Shown in pieces: positions 19,976 through 30,858 of a stretch of 64,000 bases of DNA. Origin of the DNA: Ornithodoros turicata (Eukaryota > Arthropoda > Arachnida > Ixodida > Argasidae); NCBI RefSeq assembly GCF_037126465.1, contig NC_088201.1, forward strand, positions 228,972,016 to 229,036,015, in the 5' to 3' direction. The position numbers and the translations under genes were made by a program. Below the pieces are notes generated by a model. The model saw only the letters and a program-made list of their open reading frames with translations, made no database searches and had not been told where the DNA came from. Within the stretch, counting starts at the first letter, position 1. Each line of letters opens with the position of its first letter.

Positions 19976-22419
19976 TTGAATGTGGATTACGGACAACATG
20001 AAGATGAAGAGAACATGTGTCTTGTCTTCTCCGTGACTGCCAGACTACATCCTGCCTCGCATCACAGGCGGAGGGCATCTTCCTACAGACCATACATAAC
20101 ACAGTATGTATTTCCTGATACATTTCCCGTAGCTTTCCCAAAAGATGTAGAGATATTTGAGAAACGTAATGAAATTAGCATTAATGTGTACGCATACGAA
20201 AAGGAAGGAAACTACATTTACCCCATCAAAGTTGTTGATGAGGAGCGTCAGAAACATGTGGACTTGTTATTAGTTGACTCTCATTTTGTGCTCATCGCAA
20301 ATTTTAACGGATTGTTTGTTCCACGTGGACAATTTCATTGTAAAAGATGTACAATGGGCTTCTGCTCAGAGGGAAGTCTGAAGTGTCATTCAAGTATGTG
20401 TAAGCAACAGAAAGTAGCCAAGACCATTTACCCAAAGAAGGGAGAGACATTAGCATTTGCAGGGGAACATCTCATGTCAGAAGTTCCTTTCTACTGTGTG
20501 TATGAAAGTGTGCTGTCACCGTGTCTGGATTCAGGAAATGTGTATGAAGATCACATCCCCTCTTCATTTTGTCTGTTAGTTATACGCGCATCCGACTCAT
20601 GTGTCCTCCAAAAGCATCTGTATCGTGGGCCTGATTGTGTCTATGTCTTTATGGAGCTACTGCACAGACTCCATGACGACATTTTGGAATGGACACGTAC
20701 AATTGCCCCTCTAGAAATGACCGCAGAAAACGAGCAGCCGCATGCCACAGCAAGCCACTGCAACGTTTGCCAGGAATCTTTTGCAAAGAAGCAACAAGTT
20801 CGTGACCATGACCATGTAAGTGGAAATTTTCTACAAACTTTGTGTAGCACTTGTGACTTAAAACTGCGAGTGCCTCCTAAGATTCCAATCATTGCACACA
20901 ATGCAAACTATGACTTGAGTTTTCTTTTGTCTCACTTGCATTTGCTTAAGAAAGTAGACATAAACGTGATTGCCAGTAGCTCCTAAAAATTCAAGGCTAT
21001 AGACGTTGGCTCTTATCGATTCCTAGATAGTTTAAACTTCCTGAATGCAAGTCTCGAAACGTTGATGAAAATTCTACGTGAGAAAGATGAAGACAACTTT
21101 CGTTGTCTTCGTCAATTTTTTCCAAACGAAGAACATTTTCAACTAGCTGTTCGCAAAGGAGTGTTTTGTTACAATTTTGTCACCACTTTCGAAGCCTACA
21201 ATGAGCTTTCTCTACCTCCTCAGGATCAATTCTTCAACACCTTGAATGGGACAGAAGTAAGTGAAGAAGATTATTGTCATGCGCAGAGGGTCTTTGAAAA
21301 ATTTCAACTCCGTAATCTGGGAGAGTATTCAGACCTATACTTACTCACAGACGCGCTGCTTTTAGCAGACGTGTTTCAGAGCTTTCGCAAGTGGACACTT
21401 GACTTTCACAAGATTGAACCTTTTCACTTTGTGTCTCTGCTCGGATTAAGCATGTCTTGCGTCCTAAAAATGAGTAGGGTAGAGCTAGAGTTGATTCACG
21501 ACCCTGACGCATACCTGCTGATTGAAAATGGCATACGAGGAGGTATTACACAGTGTTCGGTGAGGAAAGCGACTGCAAATGTACCAGGAACAGAGCAGTT
21601 TGACCCCAAAAGCCCAAGTAGTGTGATCCACTACATAGACGTTAATGGGCTTTACGGTTCAGAAATGAGAGAACCACTACCTTACAGAGGTTTCGAGTGG
21701 CTCGCAGAGGATGAAATCGCGAACTTGGATATAACACACCTCCCAGATGACGCACCTATAGGTTACTTCCTCGAGGTAGATCTAGCGTATGACAAAGAAA
21801 TCCACCAACGTCACAGAGATCTGCCAGTTGCCCCCGAGAAAATGTCAGTTCCCTATGATCTGCTGTCAGAGTATCAAAAGGAATTGATGAAGAAGTTTCA
21901 CCTTCCTGAGAAGGCTACCGATGCAAAATTACTGTTGACATTATTCGACAAAGAGAGATATTTTCTACACTATCGCAATCTGCAGTTGTATATGCATTTA
22001 GGCTTGTGTCTCACCAAAGTTCACAGGGTTCTAAAGTTCAACCAAAAGCCCTTTCTCCGATAATATGTGGACTTCAATCACGATCGTAAGCTCGAAAGCC
22101 TTCGAAAGCTCCCAAGCTAAGATTGCAATTAATAGCGTGTACGGACGTTCGTGTATGCAGGTTAGAAAGTTTGTCAACTGTCGTCTCACAGTAACCGAAG
22201 AACAAGTGCTCAGACTCCTACGCAAACCAAACCTAAAGGAGTTCCGACCGCTGAGCTCTCATGTCATCCTCTTCCAATTCTCTCAATCTGTGCTCCGCAT
22301 GAGACAGCCACTGTACCTAGGATTCACGATACTGGAACTCTCCAAGCTGAAGATGTTTGATTTTTACCACAACCACCTTCTTCGTGTAGCTCCGGATACT
22401 AGACTGTTGTATATGGACA
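19976..22419 (+). pseudogene. polB: protein-primed family B DNA polymerase, main part, broken
   Basis: Recognisable in order are FEKRNEISINVYAYE (N-terminal region), a Cys/His cluster (VRDHDHVSGNF), the exonuclease region HNANYDLSFLL, exo III YLLTDALLLADVF, motif A YIDVNGLYGSEM, a segment typical of protein-primed enzymes (YFLEVDLAYDKEI), and a degraded motif B (KIAINSVYGRS). The exo I region lacks its DxE (PFYCVYESVL). An in-frame TAA lies at 20,984-20,986, frame is lost near 22,063, and the 4.28-kb transposon interrupts motif C at 22,419. The element's replicase is therefore dead in this copy. Confidence 0.92.
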
Positions 22420-22937
22420 CCCAGACAACCATCAACGTCCCAAGGACATCCATGTTTTGTCATAACGACCAGACCCATGATGGATGTCCCGCTGACATTC
22501 CATGGATATCCAAAAATATCCATAAATTTCCTACATTCATCCAGGGGTGACGTTGCAAGAGGGGCGTCCCCTAGATGTCCTGTAGATGTATATTTCGGAC
22601 GCGTCGTGAAATTGACAACGAGGCTAACAGTTTTAAGGTGTGGTGCATTCTGGTCACAGCTAATATTAAGTACCTGCCTGAAATTACATCATGTAACTTT
22701 TTGTTGCCCAATATTAGCAGCTGTGTCCAGTTTGGATTGGTGTCGCGCGAGAAATATTACTCCAGCTTCATTTAATCAATACCTCCATAAATTAATGTGC
22801 ATATAACTGCGACAGTATCAAATCGGAATACACGCTAGGTTCGCTGGAATCAAAGAGCAAGAAATGTTGCCTGCTGTCCACTGCTGAGCGTCGTCTGCTA
22901 CACAAACTGCAGCGCCGCGACCAAGGCAGAAAGCGCA

Positions 22938-23755
22938 ATGGATATCATGGAGGAAGGAAACACAAGGAGCGGTTCTTCCCTCCAGACTAGCGTAGCCACC
23001 CTCAAGCAGTCGCTCGAGTCAAAATCGCCATTGCTTCCTGTCCACCACGTGATCCCCTCTAAAGTTTCAGTTTTGCAAGGCTTTGTTTCTCGCGCGGCTC
23101 TCCGTATGATTTTGCTTTTTGGAAGTAATTTATTGTGAAAATGTGAGCACCGTCATAGAAACGACGTATGGTAATGTGTTCCTGTCCTGGCTGCGGCTCT
23201 CGTTGAACTGAAAGCAGCTCCACAGGAACGCGTTTTTTTCGTAAGTACACGGTAACTTGCTTTAGTCGCCCGTGTGTCTTCGAGTCATCTTGAATTGTTC
23301 GTTTGGGACCTCAAACTCTGCCGCAGATTCATTTCATGTCTTCTGTTGTTGTACAAATCTGATTAATGGAACGACATTCTTAACCACTTAGTCAAGAAAA
23401 GTACATACGTTGGAAGTAACCGTTGCCACACGTGATGTTCCGGTCCCGCGTACTCCTTTTGCGTTCTGCACACTGTGACTGGTCTTCTAATAGAACAGTA
23501 AACATTCGTAACACATAGAAATATAGTGCAAGCACGCGTTCAACGTAATACTGCCATCTGAACTGCAACACAACTACAGCTCGCGTCGTCTGCTTTGCTG
23601 GAGCCATGCTGTCTGGATGGTCACGTGAGCGGTCACGTGATAGACAGGAGCATCCCAGAATGCAATGCGAGGCAAGCTACGCTCGTCCCGATAGAAAACT
23701 GTCGGAGGGGCCGCTCCTTGTGTTTCCTTCCTCCATGATGGATATCGACAATAGC
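22938..23755. repeat. inverted repeat pair inside the nested element
   Basis: ATATCATGGAGGAAGGAAAC, continuing ACAAGGAGCGG, near 22,942-22,973 is present inverted at about 23,709-23,748, with weaker inverted similarity further inward. This suggests another small transposon or a long hairpin inside the 4.28-kb element. No coding content was recognised. Confidence 0.55.
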
Positions 23756-24359
23756 GCCCATATTCATCATTGTCATCCGCTCGCCTGTGCCGGCGGGCTT
23801 TCTCCAGTGGCTCTTTCCGTTGTGCGGTTCCAAGTTTGAAGGTGGGCTTATTAAATGTGCACGAAGTTGCCGTGATGCCGAAAGTTAAGGGTAAAAGGTG
23901 TGTGTACATGAAGGCACTGTACGGGCTAAAAAAAAAAGGCTCCATGCGATTTCGGCTGACACCCTGAATACGCTACGCGAGCAACATGAGCGTCGTGCGT
24001 CTTGTTCACGGGATCAAGATCAAGACCTTTGTGTACATGTTGACTGAAAGTGATGAGAATTGTGTTCTCAGCAGTCCCTCCAGTCAGCACCCGTCGCCGA
24101 GGAGATTGAGGAAACTTATTCGTCGACGTCAGAGAGTGCTGAACAACAACTTGATTGTGAGATGATGAATGGCGTCCGAATGTTTGCTGTTCAACAGTTT
24201 GAAACACAAAGTACTCAATGTGATTTCCAAGGCAGAAGAGAATCGAGCCCAGCTGTACATGGTACGTTCACGCCAAATGTAAATGAAAAACCGCATATTT
24301 CGACTTCTTTGAGGAAGTGGGCGGTTGAGTGTATAGCATATATGCTTTACATTAAGCAC

Positions 24360-24540
24360 ATGCCATCAGTGCCGTATCAACCCGAATGATATCGTTCTCG
24401 CTCGTGACTTGGTGGGAACGGGAGGCGTACGCCTTTTTTGTACCACTTATCAATTGGATAATTGATACAAAAAGGGCCACGCCTCCGGTTTTCAACAAGT
24501 CAGGGGCGGGAACGCTGTCATTCGGGATTAGCAGGCTATG
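24360..24540. repeat. palindromic MITE fragment
   Basis: GGAGGCGTACGCCTTTTTTG and its near-complement around 24,460-24,490 form a hairpin, and the flanking words (TTTTCAACAAGTC, GTCATTCGGG) match the MITE family at 25,640-25,973 and 33,675-33,930. Confidence 0.6.
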
Positions 24541-24541
24541 A

Positions 24542-25458
24542 CCCAGCAAACCATTAATATCCATGGGACATCCCTACAAGGTCGCGAACGTCCTGAATAT
24601 CTCGACATCCATAGGATATCTATGGGATATCGCACAATTCCATTGCGTTTTGGGCTTACTCCAGTAAACAACAGATGTCCCTGGTAGGTTGGAAGGATAT
24701 CGCGCTCTGGATGTTTGAATGTCCCATGACAAGCAGCCTGCAGATCCTAGGGATGTCTATGGGAGATCCAGGAAATATTTATTTGTCCTTATAGAGACGG
24801 TAACCTGAATTAACAACACAGTAGTTGATAGGAAGGGATGTCAGAAATGTTGTTGGGTATACTGTGGGTTGATGCAGAAACAGAGGAATTGCGAAGATAC
24901 ATCCTCGTCACCGTTACAAATGGTTTACGCCACGCTACCCCTAACGAACGTGTGTGTAACGATTTGTATTTCAGTATATGTTCCATCCAGCTCGCAAATA
25001 GAGGTTACTGCGGGTTTTTCCAAGTGGTCCAAGTGAGGCGGGCAGGATTTGGCACTTATGCTGGCGTGCCCCACGGTGTTGCTGTACTGTGGTGAATCCT
25101 GTTAGGCTAAGGTAATGTTTTTGTTCCCAATAGTATCAAATGGGTTAAAACACACAATAAATATTATTTGCTAGAACACAGTTGCAGTGGTCTCTACGCA
25201 CTCTACAAACACTAAATATCTGATGCACAAAATTGTTAAAAGCAAAATATGTACGATATTCGTAATCTCCCGTATATATCCAAATATCCGTGACAGACGT
25301 CGCAGCGACTCTCAGTGGATCTACAAACATGGCAGAAATGCTAGTCACAGGGATATCGCATGGATGTAAAACGGATCTGTGGCAAACTCCACTGGATATC
25401 CAAACGTCCCAGGCGAGATATCTTACGGATATTTGCTGGATGTATCTGGTTTGCTGGG
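24542..25458. mobile_element. 917-bp DNA element with CCCAGCAAACCA termini
   Basis: The left CCCAGCAAACCATTAATATC and the right ...GGTTTGCTGGG are inverted. GA duplicates at 24,540-24,541 and 25,459-25,460. The same GGATATCC/GGACATCC subterminal words as in the surrounding 4.28-kb element point to a related family. Non-autonomous. Confidence 0.75.
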
Positions 25459-25639
25459 GAGGTCAAGTTCGTTTTTAAGAGTTTGCTGGTAACAATCTTG
25501 TGTCAGATTTACTTCAGTCTGCTCAAGATAAATTATTGTTGATATAATATTGTAATCATATTTTGAGCCGATATTCTGGAAATAGCTAGTGGATTGAAAT
25601 TTTTGACAAAATTCAGTTGGAGCCTGTCTAGGCAAGGGA

Positions 25640-25973
25640 GACTCTAAAGACAGAACTTCACCACATAACACGCTCTGCGCTAACCATGGCCACGAACGAT
25701 AGGGCTAGCTTCTAATTCCAAGGGAGAGGATGGTGTACTCCTTTTTGTGTCAATTATATATCCAAATTGACACAAAAAGGCGTACGTACTGCTCTGTCCT
25801 CGAATCAGAAGCGACAACCCTATCATTCGTAGCAATGGTTGACACAGAGCGTAAGTGTCACAAAAAAGGCGTACGCCTCCCGTTTTCAACAAATCTGGGC
25901 AGATAACGATATCATGTGAGAATATGGCAGGCTAGGAGCGTGCTATGCTGCGAAGATCCTTTTTAATAGTGTA
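25640..25973. mobile_element. MITE of the ACACTCTTAAAA family, degenerate
   Basis: The left AACTTCACCACATAACACGC and the right GAGCGTGCTATG...AATAGTGTA mirror each other and match the cleaner copy at 33,675-33,930. The interior has two palindromic AGGCGTACG(C)C...ACAAAAA segments. Confidence 0.65.
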
Positions 25974-26698
25974 TATCTGTAAATGTGCTCTTATATGATC
26001 ACATAATTTCAACTTCTGTTTTTTTTGTTTTAGCGAGCTGTGATAAACAAGCTACAGTTCATTCTGCACTATGTTACAGTTACTTCATTGAAGTGCTCCT
26101 TATGATTACAACTTCTAAGAACTGTATGAACTTCCATGAAGTTTATGGAAGTATGTCACAAGGCTATAGTGACATTCCTAGGAATGTGATGTCATGTGTT
26201 TGCTGAGTAAATTTGACTACATTCGTTAAAGACTTTTGGTGTGTCTTGTACTACCAGTTATATTGCAAAACATATATTGCAGACATTACAACATTATACA
26301 CAGGAACATGATTGTCTGGGAGTATTCCGATCGGCAATTGTGCATTGTTTCAGGATAAGTGAGCTTGTGTATATAAGGAGTGTAATACTAGAGCATACTT
26401 CCTCGAATAACATAGGTGTAGTTCAGTGGAGCCAGCATGTAATTCGGCAACATACATAGCTTGATAGTCACTGTAAATCACATTTGTGAAGGTGGACTAG
26501 GATGACCGTACAACATCCTTGAAGCGTCAGTAAGGACATCCACTGGACTGACCTGGGACATCTATGGATGCAACTTTGGCAGTAAATTTGACGTCCATGA
26601 AACGTCATAGGGATTTTTGTGGACATCCCTAGGATGTCCAGATGTCCCAATACGAACGTCCACAGGATGTTCCTGGAATGTTGGTGGTTGTCTGGGCA

Positions 26699-27153
26699 CA
26701 GATTCCTTCATCATAAAGTTGAGTGACGAGAAAGCGATTCTCGAACTAGCTGACAAGCATCTGGATAACTCTAGCTATGACCCCGATCATCCGTTATATT
26801 CCGCAAAAAATAAGATAGTACTGGGAATGTTTAAAAACGAGATGCCTCGTGATCACATTCTCGGTTTCTGTTGTCTAAAACCAAAACTGTACGCTCTCGA
26901 ACTGAGTAGCAAAAAGCAGTAGAACCGTGCGAAAGGTGTGAAACATTCTGAAGCACAGAAGCTTCTTTATTCCCTGTACACCGACGCTCTTGAGTATGGC
27001 AGAATACACTCTATTAAACAGAACCTGATCGTACACAAAGATAATGTAAACAAAAGTGTCTCAGTGACAAAGATTGCTCTCAACCCTTTGGATAAAAAGC
27101 ATTATATTTGTGCAGATGGAATTGAAACGTTCCCTTTTGGTTTTCACACCTAA
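26699..27153 (+). pseudogene. polB: DNA polymerase B C-terminal part (resumes after the insertion)
   Basis: It starts with DSFIIKLSD, completing the motif C context, and continues with KIVLGMFKNEMPRDHILGF, typical of the C-terminal part of Polinton polymerases, then an in-frame TAG at 26,920-26,922, then QKLLYSLYTDALEYG to a stop at 27,151-27,153. The frame is otherwise open, so most decay occurred elsewhere in the gene. Confidence 0.9.
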
Positions 27154-27746
27154 TCATATGTATGTATCGGACAAGTGTAAACAAAGATGGAAGCATCAGG
27201 ATGGTAAATGATGGAAAAGCCAATTACCATCAATATAGATGTTGCCCTTTCTTTATTCTTGTGTTTTTTTTCTAACATGTGTTTAACACTAAAGGAGTGT
27301 TGATTGTACATATCTTCATTTGACTTATTCAGTGCACCTTTTTTTCCTAAGTTTTTTATGTGAATCAGAGTGTTGTCACTTCCTTAAGTAATGAAACTTT
27401 TTCAAAGTGTTTTCAAAAAAAGTGGAGTATGTACTTTGCAAAACAGCTTGTTTCAGTTCTCTTGTTTTCAAAGCGATGATGAAATTGTGACTGTATAATA
27501 CTTTTCGCCATTTTGTGAGCTGTCTGATGTAATGTATCCTACTTTCTTGCTAAGATGACTAAATAAAGTCTCTTTTCTTTTAAAAAACAAATTTATTCAC
27601 TTTTAGAGTACACCACAACATGACATGTTATCTGTTTTTCGTGGTATTTGTTTACACGCAAGTATTGCTATCAACCTATCATTGAGTTTAAAGTTGGTGT
27701 GTGAGAACCTCCGAGTACACTCTTCAAGTAGAAACCCACAGCAGAG
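27154..27746. other. convergent 3' region between polymerase and capsid blocks
   Basis: AT-rich and without coding content. It includes two back-to-back poly(A) signals, annotated separately. Confidence 0.55.
27562..27597. terminator. back-to-back poly(A) signals for converging transcripts
   Basis: AATAAA on the plus strand at 27,562-27,567 serves the polymerase side, and TTTATT at 27,592-27,597 (AATAAA on the minus strand) serves the protease/capsid side. They are 24 bases apart. Confidence 0.7.
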
Positions 27747-28089
27747 AAGACTACCTACACAGAGACAATAAAGTCCACATGTGGCCGAGCCCTATCCCTG
27801 AAGTCGGTTCCTGTTGTAGTGAAATGAAGATGCAGGGTGTATGAATTTGTAGAACTCCTTGTATAGTGGTCGCATTCCGTAGCTATCGAAATAAGAAATG
27901 CTCCTATCGCTAGAGATATGGAATAGAGTCCAGTGTTCTCCCGGAGAAGATCTTGGAGCTGTATTCACCACATAAAGACCCGGTCCAGCTTTTTTGCAAT
28001 GCAATTTCATCGCGAGCGAAAGTTCCACGAAAGCATGTCCTTGTGCAATGGTTCCGAGCAAAACCTGCATAAAATTCCCATTCTTCCAT
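27747..28089 (-). pseudogene. adenain-like cysteine protease, frameshifted and with a stop
   Basis: It starts at ATG 28,089 (MEEWEFYAGFARNHCTRTCF). A frameshift near 28,010-28,030 leads into GPGLYVVNTAPRSS, then PGEHWTLFHI with the catalytic His and SYFDSYGMRP with the catalytic Asp. After an in-frame TAG at 27,789-27,794 the frame continues with TCGLYCLC, where the catalytic Cys sits (codon 27,777-27,779). All triad residues are therefore still written in DNA but split by two lesions. Such proteases mature capsid proteins in Polintons and adenoviruses. Confidence 0.9.
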
Positions 28090-28099
28090 TTTGATTCGT

Positions 28100-29410
28100 T
28101 TATACGAGTTTAACGCGTCTGTCTTTGTTGATTTCCAGAACACGAGGTGTCTCGGAAACAAAGAGCTCCGTGACAGCTTCTGTGAGGTTAGCAGCAAATG
28201 TCAATGTGAGACGAACATTAGCTTGAAGCACTGGACTTAGTGACTGCAGCTCCACATCCGGTGTGAGGTGATAATAAAGCATAAATGTCTCTTTTGCATA
28301 TGCAGCCGGAGCTAGAGGTATATCCTTGCTCTTAAGTTTGTGAAGCAAATTCATGTATCCCTTTGCATAGATGTCTCGTTGAAAGTCGAAGTCGTCGGTG
28401 TAGTGTTGACCGCCAACGTCGAGCACTGCTCTTTTGAGTTTAAAATTTTCAAGCTTAAAAGGGTTCCGTTCTCTATGACCCTGATATGCTTCACTCTTGA
28501 CCATCAATACGGTCAACTTAGAAGGAACTCGTTCACTATAGAGATCATCAAATATCACCTGAGATTGGTTTGGAGCGATTGTCCTATACTTAATCTCTAA
28601 ACCTCGAAGAAGGTATGTGGCGGGTGTCGTTTGAAGTCTTCTTTCAATGCCAACGAGTACGCTTGGAGAAACCTGCACACGTCGGAGGTAGAGCACAATT
28701 CGAGAAAACTCTATTGTATGCTTTTCAGTCTCGCTGGGACCAGAGAGGAGCCTAGATTCGTCAGTGGCTTGTCTCAGCACCACTCTTATGTCGGTGTTAT
28801 TAAGGATAAATTTCTGTTGCTGACAGATGTCACTAAAGATAGGAGAATAAAGATCACAGAGAGTTGATCCTTTGGTGCGTTTATAGCGTGCGAAAAGTCC
28901 TTTTGCGTCGTTGGGGATAGCAAAATTTTCAGATTCTCCCACTGGATCTGGTTCGTAAAGCATTGCAGACAGGGTGTGAGTTTGAGTAACATTGTTTGCA
29001 TTTGTAACAATGTCCAAGTAAGAACGATAGGCATAATGTTCGAAATTAGATACCAGTGTCGAATTAAGATAAATGTGGACATGATGAAAGAGAGAAGATG
29101 CAAATGCTTGTACAGGAATAACGTTGTCAGTTGTCACTGTACTGCCAGTTGTAGTCAATGCTGCATCTCCATTTTTACGCACAACTCTACATTGAATGTG
29201 TAAGAAACTCGACTGGAGATCAAAGAAGCCGCCACCGAGACCTGGAACATTATATTCAATCACACCGCTCGAGGTAGGTGCAGAAATGGGGAAAAACTCC
29301 ACATATTCTGACTTCTCCAGAGAAAAGTTTGTCGGTGGAACAGAAAACAGGTCCAACTGATTCGTTGTGCAGAAGCAAGAATTTTTATGTACTAAGGCGA
29401 TGGTAGACAT
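28100..29410 (-). CDS. major capsid protein, double jelly-roll, intact
   Basis: An intact frame of 436 codons from ATG 29,410. The N terminus contains LDLFSVPPTNFSLEKSEYVE, and the next block FFPISAPTSSGVIEYNVPGL is the hallmark of Polinton major capsid proteins, often annotated as F54H12.2-like in invertebrate genomes. The length is a little shorter than some family members. The protein would build the icosahedral shell. It is separated by 11 bases from the basic protein gene upstream. No frameshift or stop is present although neighbours are broken. Confidence 0.93.
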   Translation of the reverse strand: MSTIALVHKNSCFCTTNQLDLFSVPPTNFSLEKSEYVEFFPISAPTSSGVIEYNVPGLGGGFFDLQSSFLHIQCRVVRKNGDAALTTTGSTVTTDNVIPVQAFASSLFHHVHIYLNSTLVSNFEHYAYRSYLDIVTNANNVTQTHTLSAMLYEPDPVGESENFAIPNDAKGLFARYKRTKGSTLCDLYSPIFSDICQQQKFILNNTDIRVVLRQATDESRLLSGPSETEKHTIEFSRIVLYLRRVQVSPSVLVGIERRLQTTPATYLLRGLEIKYRTIAPNQSQVIFDDLYSERVPSKLTVLMVKSEAYQGHRERNPFKLENFKLKRAVLDVGGQHYTDDFDFQRDIYAKGYMNLLHKLKSKDIPLAPAAYAKETFMLYYHLTPDVELQSLSPVLQANVRLTLTFAANLTEAVTELFVSETPRVLEINKDRRVKLV

Positions 29411-29421
29411 CTTTTTTTTCC

Positions 29422-29790
29422 TCAGGTGAAAAAGTCAACCTTTCTTCGTTTCTTCGTTGCTTTTACTGATCGATCAATTCTGTTGCCCTTGCTTTTATTA
29501 CGTTTCCTACCCTTCCATCTGAGTCTATGCAGCAACTCATCACGAGTTGAATGGATGGTGCGACCAACCCCTTTCCTTAGTGCCTCTCCAAACGTTGTTC
29601 CCTGTTTCACTTCCTCCGCTATGTGACGTCCTGTGCCAAGAAGTTTCCGACCTACATAGGGCGCTACTTGTTTAGTCAGTATAGGTATAAACCGCTGCAC
29701 CAACTCAGAAAAAAGCCAGATCCAACTTGATAAAGAGGAGCTGAGTAATGTGGCAATGGTTGATCTCGTTTACCGCTGCCGAAATGCGAT
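29422..29790 (-). CDS. small basic Polinton protein with hydrophobic N-terminal region
   Basis: The frame is open from about 29,790 to the stop at 29,422, but no ATG is present; the translated region from about 29,703 runs RFIPILTKQVAPYVGRKLLG, then TFGEALRKGVGR, and ends in a Lys/Arg-rich tail (KGRKRNKSKG, TKKRRKVDFF). The upstream open part is hydrophobic (LSSWIWLFSE). This layout is typical of the small protein encoded beside Polinton major capsid genes and may package DNA or act like adenovirus core or lytic proteins (inference). The start codon may have been mutated. Confidence 0.6.
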
Positions 29791-29809
29791 ATACAACAGG
29801 GTGTCTGAG

Positions 29810-30858
29810 TTATATGCATTTTCGAAAATGTAATGTTACTCCCACACGACCAGAACCAGCAATGAAGGGAATGAAATCACCTATCTCGTTTGCCAGTTCG
29901 ACTTGAATGCTAGTCAGCTCCTTGACAGTCACATATTTATAGTAAAGATTTGTGAAAGAGTAGGACATAACCTCATTCCGACTCTGCAGTCTAAATGGGA
30001 GAAGTCGAAGAAGGGGTGCGGTTATATCACCTACAGCTTCACTTTCGATGATATCGCTGTAAACGAAAATGTAATTTTGGGCTGGGAAGAGGCAGACATC
30101 ATGCTGAGCAACTGTGAAACTGGAGAAGGTTGTTCGTTTTCCAAATCCAAGCATCAGAGCTAAATATGGGTAAAATGTAACGTAACCCTCATTGCGACGT
30201 TCCAGTTGACAAACTCCATTATAGGGATTGTAAAATATGAGACGAGCATCTTCTGGTAGGTGTAAGTTTGCTCGATATGCGTGATTTATCGCATCGGCGA
30301 GGTCCTTCCCTGACTCATAATACCCTTCTGGAACTTCGTATTTGGTTGTACGTGAACGATACGTGATTAGGGTGATTTTCTCTTCAGTGTCCACCTGATA
30401 TTTCAATACTTTTACTGGCTGGCCTTCATCCAATTCCGAAGAACTGATAATCTTTTCAGGAAGGCCAAGCTTAGCAGAGAGAGTTGAACTTAATTCCAGA
30501 CCAGTATTTAGTGGAAGTTGTATTTCATAATGACCACTGACTCGTATTATTTTGGCTTGGTTTTTGAAGTGTTTCGTTAGAAGTTGACGAAAAGATACGA
30601 TAATGTTTTCTCCCGCAAGAAACTTAACTTGCTCTGTCGTGGTTACGCCACCGAAGAGGCTAGTCTCGATATACCATTAACGATATCTGTGACATTATTA
30701 ATTGCAAATGGGATATTCACCTCCGCCAGAGCAACCTCCCACTTTCCATCTAATTGCACTGGCTGAGCTAGTTTAACTCTGAACTTGCTCATTGTGTTAC
30801 TAGGAAGTACATCACTCGAGGCGTTTGACAGTAAGTTGACATAGAATTGACTCGCCAT
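29810..30858 (-). pseudogene. penton-type minor capsid protein, one frameshift
   Basis: ATG 30,858 starts QFYVNLLSNASSDVL and KFRVKLAQPVQLDG, then KWEVALAEVNIPF, the standard N terminus of Polinton minor capsid proteins. The frame shifts by one base at about 30,650-30,660. The second frame is open without a stop from there to 29,810 and contains the expected strands (for example STLSAKLGLPEKI and YYESGKDLADAINHAYR). One indel is thus the only visible lesion. The first about 55 codons lie within the right TIR and are copied in the left TIR. Confidence 0.9.

Larger units (their letters stand above)
22420..26696. mobile_element. 4.28-kb DNA element with 5'-CCCAGACAACC termini, nested in polymerase motif C
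   Basis: The left end CCCAGACAACCATCAACGTC is matched, inverted, by the right end ...GTTGGTGGTTGTCTGGG. The 2-bp duplication CA flanks it (22,418-22,419 and 26,697-26,698). Removing it and one CA restores the polymerase frame through the DTDS motif. Subterminal sequence is rich in palindromic GGATATCC and GGATGTCC words. No transposase was recognised. It contains a second CCCA-ended element (24,542-25,458) and MITE copies, so its effective own length is shorter. The superfamily is not certain. Confidence 0.85.

Noticed and set aside
22300..26700. transposase gene inside the 4.28-kb element
   Set aside because: All open frames are short and without DDE or helix-turn-helix features; the element looks non-autonomous and composite.
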